Assembly: GCA_024277255.1 (NCBI GenBank) | Contig: JAJRVQ010000036.1 | Span: 1 to 57,012 of the forward strand | From: Acidobacteriota bacterium | GTDB taxonomy: Bacteria; Acidobacteriota; Thermoanaerobaculia; Multivoradales; SZUA-115 | DNA length: 57,012 nt | Direction of reading: 5' to 3' | Part shown: positions 5,323 through 13,587 of the stretch, one piece after another | Position numbering within the stretch: the first letter of the stretch is position 1 | How the letters are laid out: each line of letters starts with the position of its first letter | Program-made: the position numbers and the translations under genes | The notes under the pieces: generated by a model | Told to the model about the DNA's origin: nothing | Database searches by the model: none | The model's input: only the letters and a program-made list of their open reading frames with translations

Positions 5323-6900
5323 CAGCTCACCCGCCAGCCGCGCGAACAGCTCGATGCAACTCAAGCACACCGACACGGCGTAGCCTCTGGAGAGCTCATC
5401 GGCGAGGTGCTGGCCCAGGTCGCCAGCGCTCTTCACGTGCTCAACCAGGACGTAGGTCGCCCTGGTGACATGCCTCGCTACGATGGGTAGGTTGCCGTAG
5501 CCCCCAGTGATGTCGCGCAGGGCCGCGCACTGCTTGCCGTCCGGTTTGGGGAACGCCCCCTGATGGCGGTCCATGACCTTTTGGCCGTCGTTGCCCTCGT
5601 GCTTCCAGGCTTCCGCCCACGCCGGCGGCCGCTTGCCGTCGTCGAGCTCCACTGCCCAGATCAACTCTAGCGCCCTTCGTGAGATCAACCGGATCCAGTT
5701 CAGTGTCTCTACCGGCCCGGCGGGCAGCTCCTGAATTGCACGAGCGACGTTGCCGCGTAGCTTCTGGTCACCGCCCGTGACTTGACCGAGGCGCAGCTCC
5801 AACACGCGCTGCATCTGTTGGGCGTATTGCGTCTCCGTGGAGAACAGTCGCTTGAGCACAACCGCTTCCCGCCCGTGGCGCAGTGCCATCTGCTCGATGA
5901 ACCGGCAGTTCAGCTTGGGTTTTTTGCTCGGCGTTATGAAGCCGCGTTGGGCGCCGAAGTGCACGCGGTCCGGCGGAATCGAGCCCGCGCCTGCCTCATT
6001 GGTCGCGAGGGCATGAAATTCCCCATGCAACTCCACCGGGCACTCGTCCCAGAGGTGCTGCACCAGTGTGTAGTGCCCATTGCTGATCCGCGTGCCTATC
6101 TCGTTGACCGTTGCTCCATTCAGGCCAGCCTGGGGCTTGATCTTCTCAGCGATGGTGTGGCACAACAGGGCGAGCAGCGCGGGATGCCCTCCCGTCCAGT
6201 TCATGATCTCCTTGCGCGCTGAGGACTCCATCTCGCCGGCGTGAGCAGCGAGGGGCTTGAGCACGTCGTCCCGTTCCTGCTCCTCGAATGGACCGAGTTC
6301 CACGATGGGATCGGCGAAGATGTTCCAGAATTCGGAAGCCAGGGAGTCTCGGTTGTTGCACAACTCGCGAATCCTGCCTCTCGTGCCCGTCACGAATGTA
6401 CACGACGACTTCAGGCCGATCTCGCGCAGGTAGTCCCAGAGGTTTCGACTGATCGTGGGGGAGCGCAGCACGTGGTCGAGTCCGTCCATCACGATCAGGA
6501 GCCGCCCGGAATCGCTCAGGTAGTCGAACAAGCCTGAGAGATGCTCGGGAAGGTCATCCGCACCGACATGGAGATCGATGAGATCCACCGCTTCGTTGCC
6601 GGCAGCGGCGAGGCTTGCTCGAACCTCGACGAGCATGCGCTGGCGAAAATCCTGGTCGGAGGTTGGTGTGTTGTGCCGCAGGTCGAGAAACACGCCGGCG
6701 AGGTAGCCGCCGCTGTCCGGTCCAACGGTGGTTGCCAGATGTCTCAAGAGTGTGGTCTTGCCGATGTAGGGAGCGCCGACGACGGAGAGGTGATCTCCGG
6801 TCGCCTTCCCGATCCGAGTCAGGATTCTGGCGAGCACCCCCTGGCGGCCGAGCATTGGGACATGGGCCGCATTGGACAACGGGTAGAGTTCCTGAGTCAT
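5296..6900 (-). CDS. STAND-like P-loop ATPase, last gene of RM operon
   Basis: A 534-residue AAA+/STAND-type NTPase. Walker A is GAPYIGKTTLL with Gly47-Lys48-Thr49; Walker B is LLIVMDGLD with Asp139/Asp142; the FVTGTRGRI segment fits a sensor-1 arginine region, and MNWTGGHPALLALLCHTI is the typical winged-helix-proximal motif of STAND ATPases. The C-terminal ~200 residues have no domain I can name and may be the effector or a sensor. The ATG at 6900 is chosen because it overlaps the TGA of the upstream fusion gene by 4 nt (ATGA); a start 69 nt upstream would lie deep inside that gene. It is co-translated with the fusion and probably acts with its ATPase domain. The final codons are supplied by the boundary repeat. 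Confidence 0.8.
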   Translation of the reverse strand: MTQELYPLSNAAHVPMLGRQGVLARILTRIGKATGDHLSVVGAPYIGKTTLLRHLATTVGPDSGGYLAGVFLDLRHNTPTSDQDFRQRMLVEVRASLAAAGNEAVDLIDLHVGADDLPEHLSGLFDYLSDSGRLLIVMDGLDHVLRSPTISRNLWDYLREIGLKSSCTFVTGTRGRIRELCNNRDSLASEFWNIFADPIVELGPFEEQERDDVLKPLAAHAGEMESSARKEIMNWTGGHPALLALLCHTIAEKIKPQAGLNGATVNEIGTRISNGHYTLVQHLWDECPVELHGEFHALATNEAGAGSIPPDRVHFGAQRGFITPSKKPKLNCRFIEQMALRHGREAVVLKRLFSTETQYAQQMQRVLELRLGQVTGGDQKLRGNVARAIQELPAGPVETLNWIRLISRRALELIWAVELDDGKRPPAWAEAWKHEGNDGQKVMDRHQGAFPKPDGKQCAALRDITGGYGNLPIVARHVTRATYVLVEHVKSAGDLGQHLADELSRGYAVSVCLSCIELFARLAGELPAEVSVKQ

Positions 6901-9900
6901 CGTTCCTGTCTCGCTTCCTGCACCGCGAGTTCCAGCAACTCTCTGCCGTCGATGTTGCGCTCGATCCACAAGCCCATGAGCGGGACGGCCAAACGGTAGA
7001 CGTGGTAGTGCCCATCGGGCTCCTGTGAAACCAACTCGAGTTCCCGAAGGTGGTCGATGTCATCGCGAAGGCTATCGGCATCCATGAAAACTTCGCTATG
7101 GTCGAGCTTATTCTGCAGCAGGTCGAAGGTCACGGGGTCTGGACCCTCCTGGAGGTCGTGGCAGAGCCGAAGGATGTAGCGCGCTCGCTCTGAGCCGGCG
7201 TAGCCCCAGAGCGTGCGGAAGTGCTCGTTGTCGCGGACGAGGTCCTCGACCGCGGAATCGACGAGCTTCTTCGACACATGGCGGGCCTGGTCAGCGGCAG
7301 CGTGGTCGAAGACCCGGGCGCAGAGCAGCTGGATGAGAAAGGGTTGACAAGCGCACAGAGTGAGGATGTCTTCGACAGCGCCGGGCTGGTAGGTGAGGCG
7401 CCCCGCAACCGGCTTCTGGATGAGCGCGGCGGCACCGTCTCTAGGCAGTGCCGTCACACAGATGGCGAAGCCGAAGCCGAAGAGCGCGTTCCAGTACTCT
7501 TCTCGCAGCCGCCGAATCCGACGCGAGCCAGTCAGCACCCCCGCCATCGCGGTGTTGTTCTGGAACAGGTAACGGATATTCTCCGGAACCTGGGGGCTGG
7601 TCACTCCCGAGTCGATCCCCTCTTGCAGCTTGTCGAACTCGTCGAGCATCAGGAGCAGGCGCCTTGGCGCCACCGCATCGATGGCGACCTGCACCAGGGA
7701 ATCCAGCGCGGAGAACGCATTCCGATCACGAAACCAGGCGTTGACCAGCTGAGGCAGCCTCATGTGGATGAAGCCCTTGCGCTTCTGTTCGCCCCGCTCG
7801 CCAAAGTCTTTGGGAGTGCCGATGATCGGCAGCGAGTAGCCGGCGAGCGTGCAGTCCTTGACGAGCGACCGGCCGATGGTTTTGAACACCTCATCAGTGG
7901 AGACACCGAGCTTCGTGTCGTGGCCAGCCGATGCCTGGAAGGAACAGTAGATCGGCACGTGCGAGGGCAGCGTGACTGGGCGCTGCAAGCTCTTGAGGAT
8001 CGAGGTCTTGCCGGTCCGCCGGTTCCCTTCGAGCAAAATTACGTTGGCGACGCCCTCGCGGCTGAGGTGCAGACGCATCTTGTCGAGGATGTCCTCGCGG
8101 CCGAAGAACATCTCGGCTCGATCCACCGGGTTGCCCAAAATGTATGGGCTCGACCCCATCGCCTCGGGCTCCTGCTCGGCCCGTTCATCGTCCGGCGCCT
8201 CGACCACCAGCTCGACCTCAACTTCGCCAGAGACCGGCTCCAACCATGAGGTATTCGCCTGCCACCGCAAGGTCGCCCGGAACGTGTCCTCGACCGTATC
8301 CGGGACTGACACAGCATGGCGCTCCTGTTGCTCTCCTAGCAGCAGGTCCGAAGAGAGCTTGCGAAACCGTTCGCCGCCCGTGACTTGCAGCTCGCCCACG
8401 AACTGCAAGAGGGGAGCCTGACCGGTATTTAGCACCGCGAGGACCACAGACCGTCCGGGGTCGGGCTCTGAGAAGAGCGAGAGCTGGCTCTTGTTCGACG
8501 CGACCTGATAGGCCTCGATGCCGACATCGCGGACGAGCGCTCTGCTTTCATGCTCGACCAGGAAATAGGCCGCGTTGAGTGTGCGCTCCAGGCCGCGCTG
8601 GTGCGCACGGAGGTCGTCGGGGATCGACGCCACAACACCTTTCAGCGCTGACGACACGGCACCTTGAGCGGAGAGTTGGACCGGGACGAGTTCGGGCTCA
8701 GCCGCCTCAGTGGCGACGGTGGCGAGACCGGTGGCTGCGGACTGGAGAGAACGCACCCAGCGCGCGACCTCGTCGCCGAAGCGCAGGCCCGGCGCCTCGC
8801 CTCCTTCGGCGATCGCCTGCTGGAGCCCCTTGCCGAACAATCGGAGCGCCACGAGAGGCTCCCCCTCGCTGCCTGAAACCTTCGCGTTAGCCATGACATT
8901 TCGCAGGTGCCAGAGCGCGTGCGCGCTCGCGTCCGTCTCCAGAAAGGTAGCGACCGGGTGGGTGTCCTCGGTCAGCATCATGCGCAAGAGCGCGAGGGCA
9001 TCGCCGCCGCGGTGTTCGGCCGCATCGGCGACCCGCTCTTGGATCGGCAGGGGTGGGATGGGGACCCGCAGTGCCTTGAGCGCCGCGACGGGAAGACGTT
9101 GCACCGACATGCCCCGAGCGAGGCTGGCCAACAACTCCTGCGACAGGGGCGAGCGCAGCAAGCCGGCCAGATACCGGGCGGATACGCCCTTGCTCGGTCG
9201 AACGACGAGCACACCGTTGGTCGCGATGCAGCTGACACTGCCGTTGGTGACCATGCCGACTCGACCGATGCTCCCGGAGCTGGTGACGACCAGATCGCCA
9301 GCACGGAGCACCTGACCCTCCTTGGCGCGCGCCGCCAGTTCGGGGTGTGCGTAGAGAGAGGGCGGCCGCACCCTGCGCTCGCCCACGTCGCGAACGCGGA
9401 TCAGGCCGCGCGCGGCCATGGGGTCTCTCGCGTCCTCGGTGGCCTGGGCGCGCGTGTAGCTCAGCCCGTGGCGGATGCTCGCGACCTCCTTGAGGGAAAC
9501 CGTATTAACAGCCTCCTGCTGGTCCAGCTCCTCGATGACCGTCCGAAACTCGTCCTCGGCGGCTGAGGGTGCGATGAAGTTCCACTCCCGCTCGGCGAGC
9601 TGGGCGGCGGTGAGGATACGAACCGCCCCGCTCTCTTCATCGCGCCAGTCACCGCGCGTCCAGGCCAGGATTTGATCGAAGTCTCGGTCGAGATCGAGAT
9701 CGAGGGTGTCGCCGAGGACGTTGAGATCGACGAAACGAACCTGCTGCGTGCGCCCGCCCTTGGCGAGCACCAGGAGCGAAATGCGCACGCCAGTGTAGGG
9801 TTTGAAGGACTCGGACGGTAGCTGAATCACCGCCTCGACTTGGTGCTCCTCCAGCAGCCAACGCCGCATCGCCTGCTCCCCGCCTCCTCGGAATAGGAAG

Positions 9901-10880
9901 GCGTCGGGCATGGCGATAACTGTGCGCCCACCAGGGCGCAGCGAGGCCATGGCGAGCTGCAGGAACGTCGCCTCCAAACTGTTCGTCTTGAAGGGGAAGG
10001 CCTCTTGTGAGCCGAGGGCCGCGCGGGCGCGCTTGCCCCACGGCGGGACCGCCACCACCACATCGAAGCGCTGGGCGTGCCCGTTCTCGACCGGCCGCTG
10101 GAGGGCATCGCCGAGCACCAGACCGGGTTGTTCAATGCCTGCCAGGAGCACACGAACCAGCCCGATGAGGTGGAGAGCCGCCGAGATCTCCACGCCGAAG
10201 ACGCTCTCGGCCTGCACCCGCTCCCACTGCACGCCGGTGTGGAAGTCCTCAGCGGCGTGCAGGCGGTCGATGCATTGCACGAGCAGCTCAGCCGAACCGA
10301 AACAAGGGTCGAAGATACGATCGCCCGGGCGGGGCGCGGCGAGGTGGGCCATGAGCCTGGCGACACCGAGCGGTGTCGCATAGGTGCCCGCGTGGCGCGC
10401 CTTGGCGATGGTGGCGCGCACCAGCTCGCCGAAGAGCGAGCCGGTGCGGCGCTGCTCCGCCGCGGTCTCGAAGGGAAGCGAGGCCACAGCCTGGACCAGC
10501 TCGTCGAAAGGCGTGGCTCTTCCGAGCACCTCGGCAATAGCAGGATGCGTGAGGTCGACGGGGAAGGCTCCCAGGCGAACGGCGGCGAGCCCGGGCAGCA
10601 GGACCTCTTGGATGTGATGCGCGAGCGCAGGGCCACGAAGGTGCGCCCAGGTGTCCCAGGTCAGCTCGGCCGTGAGCGCACGCTCGTAGTCCTCGTCGTT
10701 GAAGAGCGCGATGGCCTCTCGCTCGGCGTCCACCAGATCGATCCAGCGAAGCAGCAAGAGCGCCGCGAGCTGGGGCAACGCGCCGACCAGCGGATCGGCG
10801 AGCTCGCCTCGCCGCGCATCCGCGGAGGCCCACAGCGCGCGGCTGAGGGGGCTCTCGGTGCTGGCGAGGGAGGGACGCAT
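6897..10880 (-). CDS. HsdM-like pseudo-methylase / HsdS-like TRD / P-loop ATPase fusion
   Basis: A protein of about 1,327 residues with three parts. (1) Residues ~10-490 follow an N6-adenine methylase of the HsdM type: helical N-terminus (ELADPLVGALPQLAALLLLRW), AGTYATP motif, motif I as DPCFGSAE (Asp191-Glu198), motif II GVEIS, and motif IV as AVPPWG (Val278-Trp281). Motif IV normally begins with Asn or Asp, and motif I normally ends in Gly, so activity is doubtful. (2) Residues ~500-670 resemble half an HsdS subunit: one target-recognition domain ending in VPIPPLPIQERV. (3) Residues ~910-1327 are a P-loop ATPase: FFGREDI, Walker A EGNRRTGKTSIL (Lys958), Walker B LLLMLDEFD (Asp1080-Asp1083). 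The ATG at 10880 is 13 nt after hsdS; an upstream start would overlap hsdS by nearly 100 nt. I cannot match this architecture to a named system. Confidence 0.82.
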   Translation of the reverse strand: MRPSLASTESPLSRALWASADARRGELADPLVGALPQLAALLLLRWIDLVDAEREAIALFNDEDYERALTAELTWDTWAHLRGPALAHHIQEVLLPGLAAVRLGAFPVDLTHPAIAEVLGRATPFDELVQAVASLPFETAAEQRRTGSLFGELVRATIAKARHAGTYATPLGVARLMAHLAAPRPGDRIFDPCFGSAELLVQCIDRLHAAEDFHTGVQWERVQAESVFGVEISAALHLIGLVRVLLAGIEQPGLVLGDALQRPVENGHAQRFDVVVAVPPWGKRARAALGSQEAFPFKTNSLEATFLQLAMASLRPGGRTVIAMPDAFLFRGGGEQAMRRWLLEEHQVEAVIQLPSESFKPYTGVRISLLVLAKGGRTQQVRFVDLNVLGDTLDLDLDRDFDQILAWTRGDWRDEESGAVRILTAAQLAEREWNFIAPSAAEDEFRTVIEELDQQEAVNTVSLKEVASIRHGLSYTRAQATEDARDPMAARGLIRVRDVGERRVRPPSLYAHPELAARAKEGQVLRAGDLVVTSSGSIGRVGMVTNGSVSCIATNGVLVVRPSKGVSARYLAGLLRSPLSQELLASLARGMSVQRLPVAALKALRVPIPPLPIQERVADAAEHRGGDALALLRMMLTEDTHPVATFLETDASAHALWHLRNVMANAKVSGSEGEPLVALRLFGKGLQQAIAEGGEAPGLRFGDEVARWVRSLQSAATGLATVATEAAEPELVPVQLSAQGAVSSALKGVVASIPDDLRAHQRGLERTLNAAYFLVEHESRALVRDVGIEAYQVASNKSQLSLFSEPDPGRSVVLAVLNTGQAPLLQFVGELQVTGGERFRKLSSDLLLGEQQERHAVSVPDTVEDTFRATLRWQANTSWLEPVSGEVEVELVVEAPDDERAEQEPEAMGSSPYILGNPVDRAEMFFGREDILDKMRLHLSREGVANVILLEGNRRTGKTSILKSLQRPVTLPSHVPIYCSFQASAGHDTKLGVSTDEVFKTIGRSLVKDCTLAGYSLPIIGTPKDFGERGEQKRKGFIHMRLPQLVNAWFRDRNAFSALDSLVQVAIDAVAPRRLLLMLDEFDKLQEGIDSGVTSPQVPENIRYLFQNNTAMAGVLTGSRRIRRLREEYWNALFGFGFAICVTALPRDGAAALIQKPVAGRLTYQPGAVEDILTLCACQPFLIQLLCARVFDHAAADQARHVSKKLVDSAVEDLVRDNEHFRTLWGYAGSERARYILRLCHDLQEGPDPVTFDLLQNKLDHSEVFMDADSLRDDIDHLRELELVSQEPDGHYHVYRLAVPLMGLWIERNIDGRELLELAVQEARQER

Positions 10881-10893
10881 GGGACTACAGCTC

Positions 10894-12072
10894 TCACGCG
10901 AACGCTTTGCGCAGAATGGCTTGTGTGAGATGGCCCGCTTCGGGGCCGCGTAGCTGATCACGCAATCGAACGCAGGCCATCCGGGCATCAGCCATTCGCG
11001 CGACGACTGCCTCTTGCTGGGCGATCGAAGGGAGAGGAATGGGCATGGCTCTGATTTCTTTTACGTTGATGTTAACCATCCCGATGGCGCGGCGTGCGGT
11101 GCGGTAGACATAGAAACGTCCGATGCGGCTGTTGATGACCGATGTGATGTAGGCCGGGAGGGCACGCGAGCGGTCAACGCGGAGGCGAACAAGGTATGAG
11201 GCGTACACCCAAGGGCCGCCTTCGAGGTTGAAGGTCGCAGCTTTTCCGACCTGCTCTAGGCTGTTGGTTCGGTTGATGAGAATGTCGCCCGGCTGAAGCG
11301 TGTACTTCTCGAGCTCCCTCGAGTTGAGCTCGATGTGTTTGATGTCCTCCGTGACCAAGTGGCCATCTCGAATGTTGCCCATTCGGAGCATGGGCACACC
11401 CTTGCCTTGAGTGTTCGCCTTGGCGGACGATCCGTACTTCGTTTCCACGAGAACGTCGCCTAATGCGACCGTTTTGAAGCCTTCCTCCTGCTGCTCAAGC
11501 TGCTCGACGAAGTCTGCGAATACGGCAGCCTCAATCAGGTCCGCCTCTGCCTTCGTCTCCTCCCGCAGCAGCCGAAGCTCATCGACGCGCGCCATGGCCT
11601 CACGGATCCGGCCCACGATGCGGCGCTGCTCGTCGAGGGGGGGGATGGGGACCTTGTGCTTCCAGAGCGCCTTCATCGAAACACGAGGCAGGTTCGCACC
11701 TCGCGTATTTGAAGCAGTGAAAGCCAAGAATCCAGACGACCGGAGGTAGCATGCAAGAAACTCGCGGTTCAGTCGTGCGCGATCCGGAAGAAGTGGGAGA
11801 AGCTCGCTGGTCCCTACGCCGCTGGCTGTCGGAAGAACGACCTTGTTCAGGTACGGTCGGAGCTTCGAGTACAAGACATGGCGGCTGTCGAACGAGCATT
11901 TCGCCGAACCGAGGTCGGATACAGTGGTGCGCTTGATCTCTTGGACGCGACCCGTGTGGCTTTCAATGTCCTCAAGCGACAGGTTCCAGACGGATGCCGA
12001 GGCTTCTGGCATCGGCGCGTCACATTTCGGTGCGACTACGCCCAGCGCCTCAGTTGGCCACGGCGAACTCAT
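10894..12072 (-). CDS. hsdS: Type I restriction-modification specificity subunit HsdS
   Basis: A 392-residue HsdS with the usual two target-recognition domains and two conserved helical spacers. TRD1 spans about residues 1-150 and ends in KVPIPPLDEQRRIVGRI, leading into a long coiled coil (REAMARVDELRLLREETKAE). TRD2 spans about 195-365 (GDVLVETKYGSSAKAN ... YTLQPGDILINRTNS) and ends in PIPLPSIAQQEAVVARM. HsdS gives the bipartite recognition site to the HsdR2M2S complex. The ATG at 12072 has GGAGGGGG just ahead; an upstream ATG at 12150 would add a glycine/arginine-rich stretch unlike the family. It lies 111 nt after the AlbA gene and 13 nt before the fusion gene. Confidence 0.88.
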   Translation of the reverse strand: MSSPWPTEALGVVAPKCDAPMPEASASVWNLSLEDIESHTGRVQEIKRTTVSDLGSAKCSFDSRHVLYSKLRPYLNKVVLPTASGVGTSELLPLLPDRARLNREFLACYLRSSGFLAFTASNTRGANLPRVSMKALWKHKVPIPPLDEQRRIVGRIREAMARVDELRLLREETKAEADLIEAAVFADFVEQLEQQEEGFKTVALGDVLVETKYGSSAKANTQGKGVPMLRMGNIRDGHLVTEDIKHIELNSRELEKYTLQPGDILINRTNSLEQVGKAATFNLEGGPWVYASYLVRLRVDRSRALPAYITSVINSRIGRFYVYRTARRAIGMVNINVKEIRAMPIPLPSIAQQEAVVARMADARMACVRLRDQLRGPEAGHLTQAILRKAFA

Positions 12073-12183
12073 GCTTCCCCCTCCAACATCTCCTCCAACT
12101 CCCCGAGCAGTTCCACCCCTGCCACGGTCCTGACGTCGAATAAGGCGCAATGAGGCCGCCCTATTTTCGCCCTATTCATCGCC

Positions 12184-13587
12184 CTATTCATCGTCATGCC
12201 TCCGTAGTGCCCAGAAAGCTCCGCGTCCGTGCCCGGAAGAGGTCACCAGGCCGAGCTTCTTCAGGTGCAGCAGCTCTTCGCGCAGCCGGCGGTCCGAAGG
12301 GGGGCTGTCCATGGCGGCGCGGAGTTCGCGCAGCGGCCGAGCTGGCTTCATCGACAGCAGATGAAGCAGCTCCCGCTGCCGCTCACTCAGGTCGTGGGCC
12401 ACCCGATGGGGCGCGATGTAGCCACTGGGTAGGAAACGCACCCAGACGCTGCCGGCCTGCTCGCCGAACTCGGGCTCGGGGTGACCGGCCTTGACGCACA
12501 GCTCCACGATCTTCTGCGTGCCCCGCCCCCAACGCTCGATAACACCACGCAGATAGAAGACCTTGGCGATCAGCGGATTGCGGGGCCTGGAGGAGTGCTC
12601 GCGCTTCAGATCTTCCAGCTTCAGCCCAAAAGGCAGCGTACCGTCGCTCCATATTTCCAGGCGATCGTCGTAGATGGCGAGGCTCACCGCGCCGCCGGCG
12701 ATGCTGTAGTCCCGGTGGCAGAAGGCGTTGACCAAGGCCTCCCGCAGGGCCTCCAGGGGAAAGAGCGGCTCGTCTTCCCGTTCGAACAAGCCCGGCACGA
12801 CGCGGCCCGCCACCGGTAGGTGGCGGCGCAAGAAGAGCATCGCCTCGCCGAGCAACGTAAAGGCGTGGCCCTCGATCTGGCGCTGGTCGAGGAACTCCGA
12901 CTTGTCCACGCCGCGAAAGCGCGCCATGCGCAGTTGGCACTGGGGAAAGTCCGGCATGAACCGCGTGCCGAAGAGGACCAGCGCGGCGTGGTTGAGCTTG
13001 CCGCTCTGGGACAGCTCGAGTCTGTCCAGGATATCCACAGCGTCGCTACCCGTGGACTCCGGTAGGCGTCCGGCGGCGATGCCCAGTCGAACCGTGCGCA
13101 GAAGCTCCTCGTGGTCCAGGTCGGACACGTCGTATTCACTGGCAAGCTGGTTCTCCCACCGCGCGCGGGCGTGAGCCCGTTCGGTCAACAGGCGCTGGTA
13201 GCTCTCCTGGGGCATGACCGAGGTTGTCGATCCCACCCGCTGAAAGGGGCGCCCGTCGAAGACATAGGGGCGCAACTCCGGGTTGGGGAGAGCTTCCAGA
13301 ATCAAGAACTCACGGCCGTCTTCGACGTCGAGCCGCGTCTGGGAAACGGCTGCGGGTGGCTCGAACTTGCCGAGGGCCTCTGCCACTTCGCGCAAGGTCT
13401 TGTCGGAGATCTCTTGACCGATGACCCGACCACCGGGGGTCACGCCGATCAAGACCTTGCCGCCGTTGCCGTTGAGCATGCCACACAGGGTCTCAGCGGC
13501 TCGTCGCAACTGCGCCGTCGATTTCTTGAGTTCCACGGTATCGGACTCACCACGGGAGACGAGTCGCTTCAACTCGGTACGGTTCAA
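12184..13587 (-). CDS. AlbA_2/Schlafen-type ATP-binding protein in RM operon
   Basis: A 467-residue protein of the AlbA_2 (Schlafen-like) plus HATPase_c_4 family, often labelled RNA-binding or RecG-like ATP-binding protein. The N-terminus carries the family signature ESDTVELKKS (about residues 14-23), then LCGMLNGNGGKVLIGVTPGGRVIG. The middle shows PLEALREALVNAFCHRDYSIAGG and IYDDRLEIWSDGTLP, the GHKL-like nucleotide-binding part, and NPLIAKVFYLRGVIERWGRGTQKI. A winged helix closes the protein (LSERQRELLHLLSM ... LREELLHLKKLGLV). It starts in a 4 nt ATGA overlap with hsdM, so it is made with the methylase. Such proteins sit inside many type I RM loci; the role is probably regulatory or an RNA-directed effector (inference). 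Confidence 0.85.
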   Translation of the reverse strand: MNRTELKRLVSRGESDTVELKKSTAQLRRAAETLCGMLNGNGGKVLIGVTPGGRVIGQEISDKTLREVAEALGKFEPPAAVSQTRLDVEDGREFLILEALPNPELRPYVFDGRPFQRVGSTTSVMPQESYQRLLTERAHARARWENQLASEYDVSDLDHEELLRTVRLGIAAGRLPESTGSDAVDILDRLELSQSGKLNHAALVLFGTRFMPDFPQCQLRMARFRGVDKSEFLDQRQIEGHAFTLLGEAMLFLRRHLPVAGRVVPGLFEREDEPLFPLEALREALVNAFCHRDYSIAGGAVSLAIYDDRLEIWSDGTLPFGLKLEDLKREHSSRPRNPLIAKVFYLRGVIERWGRGTQKIVELCVKAGHPEPEFGEQAGSVWVRFLPSGYIAPHRVAHDLSERQRELLHLLSMKPARPLRELRAAMDSPPSDRRLREELLHLKKLGLVTSSGHGRGAFWALRRHDDE

